Below are positions 16,965 through 25,318 of a DNA stretch of 64,000 nt, one piece after another. The DNA is from Microbacterium sp. LWH3-1.2 (GTDB lineage: Bacteria > Actinomycetota > Actinomycetes > Actinomycetales > Microbacteriaceae), in contig NZ_JBEGIK010000001.1 in NCBI RefSeq assembly GCF_040675855.1, positions 372,001 through 436,000 on the forward strand, written 5' to 3'. The notes beneath the pieces were generated by a model that worked only from the letters and a program-made list of their open reading frames with translations, did not search any database and had not been told where the DNA came from. The translations under genes and the position numbers were made by a program. The stretch's first letter is position 1; each line of letters begins with the position of its first letter.

Positions 16965-17007
16965 TTGCATGAAACGATACAGAGAGGCTACGCTTTGAAA
17001 CGATTCA
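16965..17007 (+). promoter_or_regulatory. Rhamnose promoter with two LacI-type operators
   Basis: Candidate promoter: -35 TTGCAT (16965-16970), 18-bp spacer, -10 TACGCT (16989-16994). Operator 1 TGAAACGATACA (16970-16981) fills the start of the spacer. Operator 2 TGAAACGATTCA (16996-17007) is a near-perfect 12-bp dyad (TGAAnCGnTTCA) right after the -10. Centres are 26 bp apart, so bound dimers would block both polymerase binding and escape. The LacI gene is transcribed the other way from the same gap, so self-repression is likely too. Confidence 0.7.
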
Positions 17008-17029
17008 TACACTCCCTGCGAGGACTTCG

Positions 17030-17407
17030 ATGACGAGAGTCTGCTTCCAGCTGATGGTGCGGCCCGATCTGCTGGACGAATACATCGCCCGTCACACCCC
17101 GGTGTGGACGGAGATGCTCGACGAGATCGCCGCCTCCGGCCGCCGCAACTACACGCTCTTCCTCGGCGAAGCGGGTCGACTGATCGGCTACTACGAGACG
17201 GACGACGACGCGGCCGCTCAGGCCTATCTCGCGAACTCCGAGGTCGCCGCACGCTGGGAGGCCGAGATGGCGCGCTTCTTCGTCGGCCTCGACGGCCGCC
17301 CCGATCAGGCCGCCACTCCCCTCGCCGAAGTCTTCAACCTCCACGACCAACTCGCCGCCACCAGGGACACGGCGACCGATACCACCGAAGAAGGCACCGC
17401 ATCATGA
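17030..17407 (+). CDS. rhaM: L-rhamnose mutarotase
   Basis: 125-aa protein of the RhaM family (formerly DUF718) that interconverts the alpha and beta anomers of L-rhamnose. Diagnostic parts: CFQLMVRPDLLDEYIARHTPVW at the N terminus (substrate-site His in RHTPVW), NYTLFL, LIGYYE, and WEAEMARFFV. Length is slightly above the usual 104 aa because of a low-complexity C-terminal tail (TRDTATDTTEEGTAS). First gene after the two operators; its stop overlaps the isomerase ATG (ATGA). Confidence 0.93.
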   Translation: MTRVCFQLMVRPDLLDEYIARHTPVWTEMLDEIAASGRRNYTLFLGEAGRLIGYYETDDDAAAQAYLANSEVAARWEAEMARFFVGLDGRPDQAATPLAEVFNLHDQLAATRDTATDTTEEGTAS

Positions 17408-18570
17408 CGACGCTGTCACCCGACATCCGGTCCGCGCTCGAAGGCCAGAGCATCGAACTGCCCAGCTGGGCGTTCGGCAACTCCGGCACGCGCTTCCGCG
17501 TGTTCACGACACCCGGCACCCCGCGCAACCCGTACGAGAAGATCGCCGACGCCGCTCAGGTCAACGCCTACACGAAGCTCGCTCCCAGCGTGGCGCTGCA
17601 CATCCCGTGGGACAAGGTGGAGGACTACGCCGACCTGCGGCGCCACGCCGAGGACCTGGGCGTGAGCCTCGGCACCATCAACTCGAACACGTTCCAGGAC
17701 GAGGACTACAAGTTCGGTGCGCTCACGCACCACGACGACCGGATCCGCCAGAAGGCGATCGACCACCACTTCGAGTGCATCGACATCATGGAGGCCACCG
17801 GCTCGCGCGACCTGAAGATCTGGCTCGCCGAGGGCTCGAACTACCCGGGGCAGGCCGACATCCGTGCCCGTCAGGACCGCCTGCAGGATTCGTTGCAGAA
17901 GATCTACGACCGTCTGTCCGACGAACAGCGCCTCGTGCTCGAGTACAAGTTCTTCGAGCCGGCGTTCTACCACACCGACGTTCCGGACTGGGGCACGTCC
18001 TACGCGCAGGTCGCGTCGCTCGGCGACAAGGCGATGGTCTGCCTCGACACCGGCCACCACGCGCCGGGCACCAACATCGAGTTCATCGTGATGCAGCTGC
18101 TGCGCCTCGGAAAGCTCGGCTCGTTCGACTTCAACTCCCGCTTCTACGCCGACGACGACCTCATCGTGGGCGCCGCCGATCCGTTCCAGCTCTTCCGCAT
18201 CGTCTTCGAGGTGGTGCGCGGCGGCGGGCTCAACAACCCCGACGTGGCCTTCATGCTCGACCAGTGCCACAACGTCGAGGACAAGATCCCCGGCCAGATC
18301 CGCTCGGTGCTGAACGTCCAGGAGATGACCGCCCGTGCCCTGCTCGTCGACCGCGACGCCCTCGCCGCAGCCCAGCAGCAGAACGACGTGCTGGCCGCCA
18401 ACGCCGTCTTCATGGACGCGTTCTACACCGACGTGCGTCCGGCCCTCGCCGAGTGGCGTGAGTCGCGCGGACTCGCGGCCGACCCGATGGCCGCGTACGC
18501 GGCATCCGGCTACCAGCAGCAGATCGCTGCGGACCGTGTCGGCGGCACGCTGGCCGGCTGGGGCGCGTAG
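17404..18570 (+). CDS. rhaI: L-rhamnose isomerase
   Basis: 388-aa isomerase of the Pseudomonas stutzeri RhaI type (L-rhamnose to L-rhamnulose), a TIM-barrel metal enzyme distinct from E. coli RhaA. Candidate metal ligands are in LEYKFFEPAFY (Glu), VCLDTGHHAPG (Asp, His) and FDFNSRFYADDDL (Asp); a catalytic His region is near ALHIPWD. Full length, no defect. Coupled to the mutarotase by ATGA. A 190-bp gap with repeats and a small hairpin separates it from the aldolase gene. Confidence 0.93.
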   Translation: MTTLSPDIRSALEGQSIELPSWAFGNSGTRFRVFTTPGTPRNPYEKIADAAQVNAYTKLAPSVALHIPWDKVEDYADLRRHAEDLGVSLGTINSNTFQDEDYKFGALTHHDDRIRQKAIDHHFECIDIMEATGSRDLKIWLAEGSNYPGQADIRARQDRLQDSLQKIYDRLSDEQRLVLEYKFFEPAFYHTDVPDWGTSYAQVASLGDKAMVCLDTGHHAPGTNIEFIVMQLLRLGKLGSFDFNSRFYADDDLIVGAADPFQLFRIVFEVVRGGGLNNPDVAFMLDQCHNVEDKIPGQIRSVLNVQEMTARALLVDRDALAAAQQQNDVLAANAVFMDAFYTDVRPALAEWRESRGLAADPMAAYAASGYQQQIAADRVGGTLAGWGA

Positions 18571-18575
18571 CCCCG

Positions 18576-18606
18576 GGCATCCGGACCCACCGGGGCGGGG
18601 GATGCC
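18576..18606. terminator. Short hairpin after rhaI
   Basis: GGCATCC (18576-18582) pairs with GGATGCC (18600-18606) with a 17-base loop, 6 bp after the isomerase stop. It may attenuate transcription into the downstream aldolase gene or stabilise the 3' end. No U tract. Confidence 0.35.
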
Positions 18607-18629
18607 GATTCCCCTCCTCCCCCTGCTCC

Positions 18630-18670
18630 CCTGTCACGACTTGCCAGCACACCCGGCACATCGTGACAGG
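18630..18670. repeat. 41-bp palindromic element, copy 2
   Basis: CCTGTCACGA (18630-18639) pairs perfectly with TCGTGACAGG (18661-18670); TTGCC/GGCA form an inner stem. Best-conserved copy of the family. Confidence 0.8.
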
Positions 18671-18692
18671 CGAGCCGAAAGTACTCCGCTCC

Positions 18693-18733
18693 CCTGTCGC
18701 AGAAGGCCGCCGCGACCGGCACATCGTGACAGG
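18693..18733. repeat. 41-bp palindromic element, copy 3
   Basis: Begins CCTGTCGCAG and ends ATCGTGACAGG. The right half is identical to copy 2 (GGCACATCGTGACAGG); the left half has diverged, so only the outer CCTGTC/GACAGG stem is kept. Ends 27 bp before the aldolase start codon. Confidence 0.75.
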
Positions 18734-18760
18734 TGAACAAACCGAACGAAGGAACGCATC

Positions 18761-20797
18761 ATGACCAACCAGGCCGTCACCGACCTCATCGCGCGGTCGA
18801 ACCGCCTCGGCGCCGACCCGAAGAACACCAACTACGCCGGCGGCAACACCTCCGCGAAGGGCACCGAGACAGACCCGGTCACGGGCGAGCCCGTCGAGCT
18901 TCTATGGGTGAAGGGCTCGGGAGGAGACCTCGGCACGCTGACCGAGCCCGGGCTCGCGGTGCTGCGCCTGGACCGCATGCGCGCCCTCGTCAGGGTCTAC
19001 CCGGGCGTGGAGCGCGAGGACGAGATGGTCGCCGCGTTCGACTACTGCCTGCACGGCAAGGGCGGCGCCGCCCCGTCGATCGACACCGCGATGCACGGTC
19101 TCGTGGACGCCGCGCACGTGGACCACCTGCACCCCGACTCGGGCATCGCGATCGCGACCGCCGCGGACGGCGAGGAGCTGACCGCGAAGATCTTCGGCGA
19201 CAAGGTCGTGTGGGTGCCGTGGCGCCGCCCCGGCTTCCAGCTGGGTCTCGACATCTCCGAGATCAAGAAGCAGAACCCGCTGGCGTTGGGCACGATCCTC
19301 GGCGGCCACGGCATCACCGCGTGGGGCGGCACGTCGGAGGAGGCGGAGCAGAACTCGCTGTGGATCATCGAGACCGCGCAGACGTACATCGACGCCAACG
19401 GCAAGGCGGACCCGTTCGGCGGTGTCCGCGCCGGCTTCGACGCCCTGCCCGAGACCGAGCGCCGCGCCAAGGCCGCCGCGCTGGCGCCGACCATCCGTGG
19501 GCTGGCATCGACCGACAAGCCGATGGTGGGCCACTTCACCGACTCCGACGTCGTCCTGGACTTCCTCGCCTCCGAGAGGGCCCCCGAGCTGGCGGCGCTC
19601 GGCACCAGCTGCCCCGACCACTTCCTGCGCACCAAGGTGAGGCCGCTGATCCTCGACCTGCCGGCCTCCGCGTCGGTGGAGGACAGCATCGCGCGCCTGC
19701 AGGAGCTGCACGAGGAGTACCGCGCCGACTACCAGGCGTACTACGACGCGCACGCGACGGCCGACTCGCCCGCCATCCGCGGCGCCGACCCGCTCATCGT
19801 GCTCATCCCCGGCGTCGGCATGTTCTCGTACGGCGCGAACAAGCAGACCGCCCGGGTCGCGGGCGAGTTCTACGTCAACGCCATCAACGTGATGCGCGGC
19901 GCTGAGGCGCTCTCGACCTACACGCCCATCTCCGACGCCGAGAAGTTCCGCATCGAGTACTGGGCCCTCGAAGAGGCGAAGCTGCAGCGGATGCCCACGC
20001 CCAAGACGCACCAGGGCCGGATCGCCCTCGTCACGGGCGCGGCATCCGGCATCGGCAAAGCCATCGCGACCCGCCTCGCCGCCGAGGGCGCCTGCGTCGT
20101 GATCGCCGACCTCGACCTCGGGAAGGCGCAGGCTGCCGCGGCCGAGCTCGGCAACACGGACGTCGCCATCGGCGTCGCCGCGAACGTCGCCGACGCCGAC
20201 CAGATCCAGGCCGCGTTCGATGCCGCGGTGCTCGCATTCGGCGGGGTCGACCTCGTGGTCAACAACGCCGGCCTGTCGCTGTCGAAGCCACTGCTGGAGA
20301 CCACCGAGAACGACTGGGACCTGCAGCACGACGTCATGGCGAAGGGCTCCTTCCTGGTGTCGAAGGCCGCCGCGAAGATCCTCATCGAGCAGAAGCTCGG
20401 CGGCGACGTCGTCTACATCTCGTCGAAGAACTCGGTCTTCGCCGGACCGAACAACATCGCGTACTCGGCGACCAAGGCCGACCAGGCCCACCAGGTGCGC
20501 CTGCTCGCCGTCGAGCTCGGCGAGCACGGCGTGCGCGTGAACGGCATCAACCCCGACGGCGTCGTGCGCGGCTCGGGCATCTTCGCCGCCGGCTGGGGCG
20601 CGAACCGCGCCGCGACCTACGGCGTCAAGGAAGAGGACCTCGGCCAGTACTACGCCAACCGCACCATCCTCAAGCGCGAGGTCGTGCCCGAGAACGTCGC
20701 CGACGCGGTCTTCGTGCTGACGGGTCCCGAGCTCTCTCGCACCACCGGCCTGCACATCCCGGTGGACTCCGGGGTGGCGGCGGCGTTCCTCCGATGA
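18761..20797 (+). CDS. rhaEW: Bifunctional rhamnulose-1-P aldolase / lactaldehyde dehydrogenase
   Basis: 678-aa two-domain enzyme. Residues about 1-400 are a class II aldolase/adducin-type domain (NYAGGNTSAKG, metal-site HVDHLHPDSG), which would cleave L-rhamnulose-1-phosphate to dihydroxyacetone phosphate and L-lactaldehyde. Residues about 415-678 are a short-chain dehydrogenase: VTGAASGIGKAIA, VVNNAGLS, ISSKNSVFAG and the catalytic YSATK. It is known for this fusion family (RhaEW/YuxG) that the second domain oxidises lactaldehyde. Start ATG 18761 with GAAGGAACGC. The kinase gene overlaps its end by ATGA. Confidence 0.9.
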   Translation: MTNQAVTDLIARSNRLGADPKNTNYAGGNTSAKGTETDPVTGEPVELLWVKGSGGDLGTLTEPGLAVLRLDRMRALVRVYPGVEREDEMVAAFDYCLHGKGGAAPSIDTAMHGLVDAAHVDHLHPDSGIAIATAADGEELTAKIFGDKVVWVPWRRPGFQLGLDISEIKKQNPLALGTILGGHGITAWGGTSEEAEQNSLWIIETAQTYIDANGKADPFGGVRAGFDALPETERRAKAAALAPTIRGLASTDKPMVGHFTDSDVVLDFLASERAPELAALGTSCPDHFLRTKVRPLILDLPASASVEDSIARLQELHEEYRADYQAYYDAHATADSPAIRGADPLIVLIPGVGMFSYGANKQTARVAGEFYVNAINVMRGAEALSTYTPISDAEKFRIEYWALEEAKLQRMPTPKTHQGRIALVTGAASGIGKAIATRLAAEGACVVIADLDLGKAQAAAAELGNTDVAIGVAANVADADQIQAAFDAAVLAFGGVDLVVNNAGLSLSKPLLETTENDWDLQHDVMAKGSFLVSKAAAKILIEQKLGGDVVYISSKNSVFAGPNNIAYSATKADQAHQVRLLAVELGEHGVRVNGINPDGVVRGSGIFAAGWGANRAATYGVKEEDLGQYYANRTILKREVVPENVADAVFVLTGPELSRTTGLHIPVDSGVAAAFLR

Positions 20798-22221
20798 CGC
20801 CCCCCACCGGCGGGGTCGTCGCCGCCGTCGATCTCGGCGCGACCAGCGGCCGCGTCATGCTCGGCTACGTGGACGACGGGATGCTGCGCCTCGAGCAGGT
20901 GTCCCGATTCCCGAACGGACCGGTCCCCGGGCCCGACGGCCTCCACTGGGACTTCACGGCGCTGTACCGGCACATCGTGGACGGCCTCACCGAGGCGCTC
21001 CGCCGAGAGCCCGCTATCGCGAGCATCGGCATCGACTCGTGGGCCGTGGACTACGGCCTGGTGCACGGCGACGAGCTGCTCGGCGAGCCGTTCCACTACC
21101 GCGACGAGCGCACCGCGCGCGGCGTGGAGTCGGTGCACGGCGCCGCGCCGTTCGACGAGCTCTACCGGCGCAACGGCCTGCAGTTCCTGCCTTTCACCAC
21201 GCTGTACCAGTACGCGGTCGAGCAGCGTCTCGCCGACGCCGACGTCTCGCTCCTGATCCCCGACCTGGTCGCGTTCCTCCTCACCGGTGCGTGTTCCGCC
21301 GAGCGCACGAACGCCTCCACGACGGGACTTGTCGATGTCCGCACCGGTGAGTGGGACGTCGAGCTGGCGGCGCGACTCGGGATCCCGGCAACCGTGCTCC
21401 CCCCGCTCGTGGATCCGGGCGACCGGCTGGGTGCACTGCAGGGCGAGGCGCGCGAGCGCATCGGCGCACCCCTCGCCGTGATCGCGGTCGGCTCGCACGA
21501 CACCGCCTCGGCCGTCGTCGCGGTGCCGCTCAGCACTCCGGACGCGGCGTACATCTCTTGCGGCACGTGGGGCCTCGTCGGCGTCGAGCTGGACGAGCCC
21601 GTCGTGAGCGACGCGGCGCGCGAGGCGAACTTCACGAACGAGGGCGGCGTCGACGGACGCGTGCGCTTCCTCCACAACGTCACCGGCCTGTGGCTCCTGA
21701 GCGAGGCCGTGCGCACCTGGGAGGCCGAGGACGGCGCAACGATCGACCTCCCGGGCCTGCTGGAGTCGGCAGCATCCGTCTCCGGCGACATCCCGCTGTT
21801 CGACGCGAACGATCCGCGCCTGTCGGCGCCCGGCGGCATGCCCGCTCGCATCGCGGCCGCACTCGCAGAAGCGGGCGCGCCGGTACCTGCCACGCGTGAG
21901 GCGCTCGCGCGCACGATCGTGGAGAGCATCGCGCAGGCGTTCGCCGACGCCGTGGCGACCGCCGGCGGGCTCACCGACCGCGACATCGACGTGATCCACA
22001 TCGTCGGCGGCGGCGCGCTCAACCGGCTGCTGTGTCAGGCGACGGCGGACCGCTCCGGGCTGCCGGTGCTCGCCGGCCCGGTCGAGGCGACCGCCCTCGG
22101 CAACGTCCTGGTGCAGGCGCGCGCGCACGGCTGGTTCGGAGGGGACGCCTCGCTCGAGACGCTCCGGATGGCGGTCGCGGCGGTGTTCCCGCCCGAACGG
22201 TTCGAACCCCGGGCAGGATAG
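20794..22221 (+). CDS. rhaB: Rhamnulokinase (FGGY family)
   Basis: 475-aa sugar kinase. N-terminal phosphate-binding AAVDLGATSGRVMLG, IGIDSWAVDYGL with the catalytic aspartate, GSHDTASAVVAVP, YISCGTWGLVGVE, FTNEGGVDGRVRFLHNVTGLWLL, and the C-terminal IHIVGGGALNRLLCQ nucleotide-site motif. These are characteristic of rhamnulokinases. Phosphorylates L-rhamnulose to L-rhamnulose-1-phosphate, the aldolase substrate. ATG 20794 overlaps the aldolase stop, so it is translationally coupled. Confidence 0.93.
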   Translation: MTPPTGGVVAAVDLGATSGRVMLGYVDDGMLRLEQVSRFPNGPVPGPDGLHWDFTALYRHIVDGLTEALRREPAIASIGIDSWAVDYGLVHGDELLGEPFHYRDERTARGVESVHGAAPFDELYRRNGLQFLPFTTLYQYAVEQRLADADVSLLIPDLVAFLLTGACSAERTNASTTGLVDVRTGEWDVELAARLGIPATVLPPLVDPGDRLGALQGEARERIGAPLAVIAVGSHDTASAVVAVPLSTPDAAYISCGTWGLVGVELDEPVVSDAAREANFTNEGGVDGRVRFLHNVTGLWLLSEAVRTWEAEDGATIDLPGLLESAASVSGDIPLFDANDPRLSAPGGMPARIAAALAEAGAPVPATREALARTIVESIAQAFADAVATAGGLTDRDIDVIHIVGGGALNRLLCQATADRSGLPVLAGPVEATALGNVLVQARAHGWFGGDASLETLRMAVAAVFPPERFEPRAG

Positions 22222-22246
22222 AACCTCACGCTCGAGAGGACTCCGC

Positions 22247-23230
22247 ATGACCGAATACGCCGCCGCGTTCGACTGGGCCCGTCGTGCGGTCGAGGCCGAC
22301 CGCCTGCCGACCGCCGTGCTGGGGATCGCGACAGCCGAGGGGGTCGTCGCACTCGACGCGTTCGGAGCGACCGGTCGCCGTGCCGCGAAGGTCGACGACC
22401 ATTACCGGCTCTTCTCGATCACGAAGCCCCTCGTCGGACTCGTCGCGGCGCGCGCGATCGAGCGGGGGCTGCTCGTTCCCGGCACGCCGCTCGCGGCCGC
22501 AGTGCCCGACTTCGGGCAGCACCGCGACGACCTCGTGCGGCTGCGCCACCTCGCGAGTCACACCTCGGGCATCGCCGAACCGGCGATGGACGCGCCGGGC
22601 CTTCGCGACCGACTCGTGAGCGGCGGCAGGGACTTCGTCGCCGGCACGATGTCGCGCTACTCGACGATCGCGTTCGAGGGCATCGCAGCCCTCACCGAGT
22701 ACGCCACGGGAAGGACGTGGGAGGCGGACCTCGCCGAATGGGCGTCCGCGCTCGGCGCCGGCGGGCTGACCCTCGACGAGGCCTCCGACCCGCATGTGGT
22801 GACGGATGCGGCGGCCAACGGCCTCGACATCGAGGCGTTCGCGGCGCTCCGCCACCCCGGCGCCGGACTGATCGGGCGTGCGGGCGATCTGCTCGCGCTC
22901 GCCTCGGCGCTGCTGCGGATCGGCCGCGGCGAGACCGGCGGTGTGGTGCACCCGCGCACGCTGGAGATGATGCTCCGCCCGTTGACGGGCGACATCCCGC
23001 GGCTCGAACCCTATCCTGCGGCGGTCGGGCAGGACTGGGGCTTCACCTGGAACTTGCGCACGCGGGCGCCCAGCCTGATCGATCGCGACGCCTACGGACA
23101 CGGTGGCTGGGCCGGCACCGAGCTCTGGATCCATCCGACCGCGGGCGTGGCCTGGGTGCTGCTGACCAATCGGGTCGATCGGCCCGTGAACATCGACGAG
23201 CTCGACAACGCGGTGATCACTGCGCTCTGA
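22247..23230 (+). CDS. Beta-lactamase-fold serine hydrolase
   Basis: 327-aa protein with the class C fold: SxxK motif SITK (about residue 58), YST in MSRYSTIAFEG, and the third motif as HGGWAG near the C terminus. No signal peptide. It is the second PF00144 protein in this rhamnose/glycoside region and is clearly different from the one at 6246. GAGAGGA precedes the ATG. Located 25 bp after the kinase and before a strong hairpin, so it is the last gene of the rhamnose transcript. Role unknown; an esterase on acylated sugars is possible. Confidence 0.82.
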   Translation: MTEYAAAFDWARRAVEADRLPTAVLGIATAEGVVALDAFGATGRRAAKVDDHYRLFSITKPLVGLVAARAIERGLLVPGTPLAAAVPDFGQHRDDLVRLRHLASHTSGIAEPAMDAPGLRDRLVSGGRDFVAGTMSRYSTIAFEGIAALTEYATGRTWEADLAEWASALGAGGLTLDEASDPHVVTDAAANGLDIEAFAALRHPGAGLIGRAGDLLALASALLRIGRGETGGVVHPRTLEMMLRPLTGDIPRLEPYPAAVGQDWGFTWNLRTRAPSLIDRDAYGHGGWAGTELWIHPTAGVAWVLLTNRVDRPVNIDELDNAVITAL

Positions 23231-23238
23231 GTCCACGA

Positions 23239-23266
23239 GGGGACGGATGCTGCGGCATCCGTCCCC
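23239..23266 (+). terminator. Rhamnose operon terminator
   Basis: Perfect 12-bp stem, GGGGACGGATGC / GCATCCGTCCCC, with a 4-base TGCG loop, starting 9 bp after the last stop codon. No long U tract follows, which is common in high-GC actinobacteria. Confidence 0.75.
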
Positions 23267-23327
23267 GCTTCCTCCACCGGAGTCAACCCCTGTCGTTCCG
23301 TGCGCGCGTCGGCCTACCGTGGGGCGC

Positions 23328-23474
23328 ATGGACGAGCGCAGCGCAGAAGACCAGCCCCTGAACCAGGACGACCCGGTCGGCGGCGACGAGACCACCGAGG
23401 AGCAGCTCGAGGCCGACAACCCGGTCGAAGAGGACACGCTCGAGACGCTCGACCCCGACAACCCTCCGGCCTGA
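23328..23474 (+). CDS. 48-aa acidic small protein, unknown
   Basis: Small gene encoding MDERSAEDQPLNQDDPVGGD and an equally acidic second half ending TLDPDNPPA; about one third of residues are Asp/Glu with almost no Lys/Arg, so probably disordered. A -10-like TACCGT (23315-23320) lies 7 bases before the ATG, consistent with a leaderless transcript, and no Shine-Dalgarno is seen. It lies between two terminator-like hairpins, so it is its own transcription unit. No known function. Confidence 0.6.
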   Translation: MDERSAEDQPLNQDDPVGGDETTEEQLEADNPVEEDTLETLDPDNPPA

Positions 23475-23501
23475 GCCGGACACCGTGCCATTGCGCGGCC
23501 T

Positions 23502-23530
23502 GGCGGCAGCGCGGCAGGCGTGCTGCCGCC
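23502..23530. terminator. Convergent terminator hairpin
   Basis: GGCGGCAGC (23502-23510) and GCTGCCGCC (23522-23530) form a perfect 9-bp stem with an 11-base loop in the gap between the acidic small gene and the convergent transglutaminase gene. Confidence 0.55.
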
Positions 23531-23543
23531 CGCTCTGCCGAGG

Positions 23544-24389
23544 TCAGGCCTCGCGGGTGATCGTCACCTTCACGTGCAGGTTGCTCTTGAACGGACCGGC
23601 ATAGACGCCGCGCAGCGGTGGGACATCGCCGTAGTCCCGGCCGCGGCCGACCAGGACGTGGCGATCGCCGATCTCGATGTTGTTCGTGGGGTCGAAACCC
23701 TGCCACTCCCCTGCGAACCATTCGATCCACGCGTGGGACTCGCCGGCGACCGCCACGCCGACCTCGGCCGAGGGCCGCGGGTGCAGGTAGCCCGACACGT
23801 ATCGCGCCGGGATCCCCACCTCGCGCAGCGCGCCGAGGGCGATGTGGGCCATGTCCTGGCAGACGCCCTTGCGCGCTTCCCATGCGTCGGCCGCGGTCGA
23901 ATGCACACCCGTGATGCCGTGCATGTACTCGACGGCGTCACCGATCGCGACGGCGATCGCGTGCGCGGCCCGACCGGGGTGATCGTGCTGAGCGGCGATC
24001 GAGCGGGCGAGCTCGGCGACCTCCTCGTGAGGCCGCGTGCGCCGGGTCTGCGACATCTGCTCGACGGTCTCCAGCGAGCGGCCCGCCTCGCGTGCGAGAC
24101 CCTCCCACGTGACGTCGACGTGCTCCAGCGGCCGCGGGCGCACCTCCACCAGCGAGCGCGCGGTGAGGGTGAGCGAGGAGTGCGGTGACAGCACATCGAA
24201 CGCGGCGACCCGAGTGCCGAAGTAGTCGACGTACTGGTTGACGGAGGTCGACGGCTCGATGTCGAGCGACGAGTTGAGCACGAACTGGCTGTCGGTGGAG
24301 CCCGGCAGCATGCGCGCCTCGTTGTACGACGCGCTCACGTCGCCCTGGTAGCGGAAGCCGGTCTGGTGCTCGATCCGGAGGCGCTTCAT
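23544..24389 (-). CDS. Transglutaminase-like cysteine protease family protein
   Basis: 281-aa protein with the bacterial N-terminal transglutaminase-like region (residues 1-80, MKRLRIEHQTGFRYQGDV) and a core domain with the complete triad: Cys in RKGVCQDMAH, His in GESHAWIEW, Asp in GFDPTNNIEI. Last gene of a three-gene unit with the alpha-E and ATP-grasp proteins; ATG 24389 overlaps the alpha-E stop (ATGA). Iyer and colleagues described this combination as a predicted peptide-ligation/amide-cleavage system, but no product is known. Confidence 0.9.
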   Translation of the reverse strand: MKRLRIEHQTGFRYQGDVSASYNEARMLPGSTDSQFVLNSSLDIEPSTSVNQYVDYFGTRVAAFDVLSPHSSLTLTARSLVEVRPRPLEHVDVTWEGLAREAGRSLETVEQMSQTRRTRPHEEVAELARSIAAQHDHPGRAAHAIAVAIGDAVEYMHGITGVHSTAADAWEARKGVCQDMAHIALGALREVGIPARYVSGYLHPRPSAEVGVAVAGESHAWIEWFAGEWQGFDPTNNIEIGDRHVLVGRGRDYGDVPPLRGVYAGPFKSNLHVKVTITREA

Positions 24390-25318
24390 GAGATCTCTCC
24401 GATCCAGCTGGGCTCGGCCTGCGTCGGGAAGAACCGGCCGCGAATGGCTTCGGATGCCTCGCGCGTGACGGTCTGGACACGGTCCATGTGCGTCGGCAGT
24501 TCGCCGAGGATCTCGGAGATCGGCCGGTACTCGAGGTCGTTGCGGATCTGGCCGAGCGCCCGGAGCACCGTGTTGGAGTGTCCCACGCGGTCGGCGCGGG
24601 GATCGATGGCGCTCATGCACTCCTCGGCGCGCTGGATCGAGTAGATGATCGAGCGCGGGAAGAGGCGATCGAGCAGCAGGAACTCGGCGGCATTGCGCGC
24701 GCTCGGCATGCCGCGGTAGGTGCGCAGGTACGCCTCGTACGCGCCGCACGAACGCAGGATGGTCGTCCACGACGGACCGGATGCCTCCGTCAGCGACCTC
24801 GTCGCAAGCAGGCGCGCGGTCATGTCGGTGCGCTCGATGCTGCGCCCCAGCGTGAAGAACTGCCAGGCCTCGTCGCGGCTCGTCGACGAGTCCACGATGC
24901 CGACGGCGAGCGCAGCGCGCTCCCGCACCCACTGGAAGAACTCGTGAACGCGGTCGTTCTGCAGGCGGCGCGGCATGCGTGCGCTCGTCGTGTTGAGGGT
25001 CTCCCACAGCTCCGTCGAGACGATCTCGCGGGCACGGCGGGCGTTCTCGCGCGCGGCGGTGAGGGCGTAGGCGATGCTCGACGGGTTCGTACGGTCGACG
25101 GCGAGCCGCGCGAGCACGTCTTCGCGCCGCACCTGGTCGACGCCCGTCGGTGGCGCTGACCCCATGACGCTGAGGAGGGACCGGCACGCCGTGTCCTCAT
25201 CGATCCACGGGTCCTCGAGGAGCAGCTGCAGGTGCACGTCGAGGATGCGGGCGGTGCCGTCGCTGCGCTCGATGTAGCGCCCGATCCAGAACAGGCTCTC
25301 GGCGATGCGGCTCAGCAC
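24386..25318 (-). CDS. Alpha-E domain protein (DUF403)
   Basis: 310-aa all-helical protein; N terminus VLSRIAESLFWIGRYIERSDGTAR is typical of the alpha-E family, as are the internal repeat FTLGRSIERTDMTARLL and RDEAWQFF. GTG start at 25318 lies 7 bp inside the end of the ATP-grasp gene. No catalytic motif recognised; it is thought to work with the neighbouring circularly permuted ATP-grasp enzyme. Position between the ATP-grasp and transglutaminase genes is the normal order for this cluster. Confidence 0.88.
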   Translation of the reverse strand: MLSRIAESLFWIGRYIERSDGTARILDVHLQLLLEDPWIDEDTACRSLLSVMGSAPPTGVDQVRREDVLARLAVDRTNPSSIAYALTAARENARRAREIVSTELWETLNTTSARMPRRLQNDRVHEFFQWVRERAALAVGIVDSSTSRDEAWQFFTLGRSIERTDMTARLLATRSLTEASGPSWTTILRSCGAYEAYLRTYRGMPSARNAAEFLLLDRLFPRSIIYSIQRAEECMSAIDPRADRVGHSNTVLRALGQIRNDLEYRPISEILGELPTHMDRVQTVTREASEAIRGRFFPTQAEPSWIGEIS

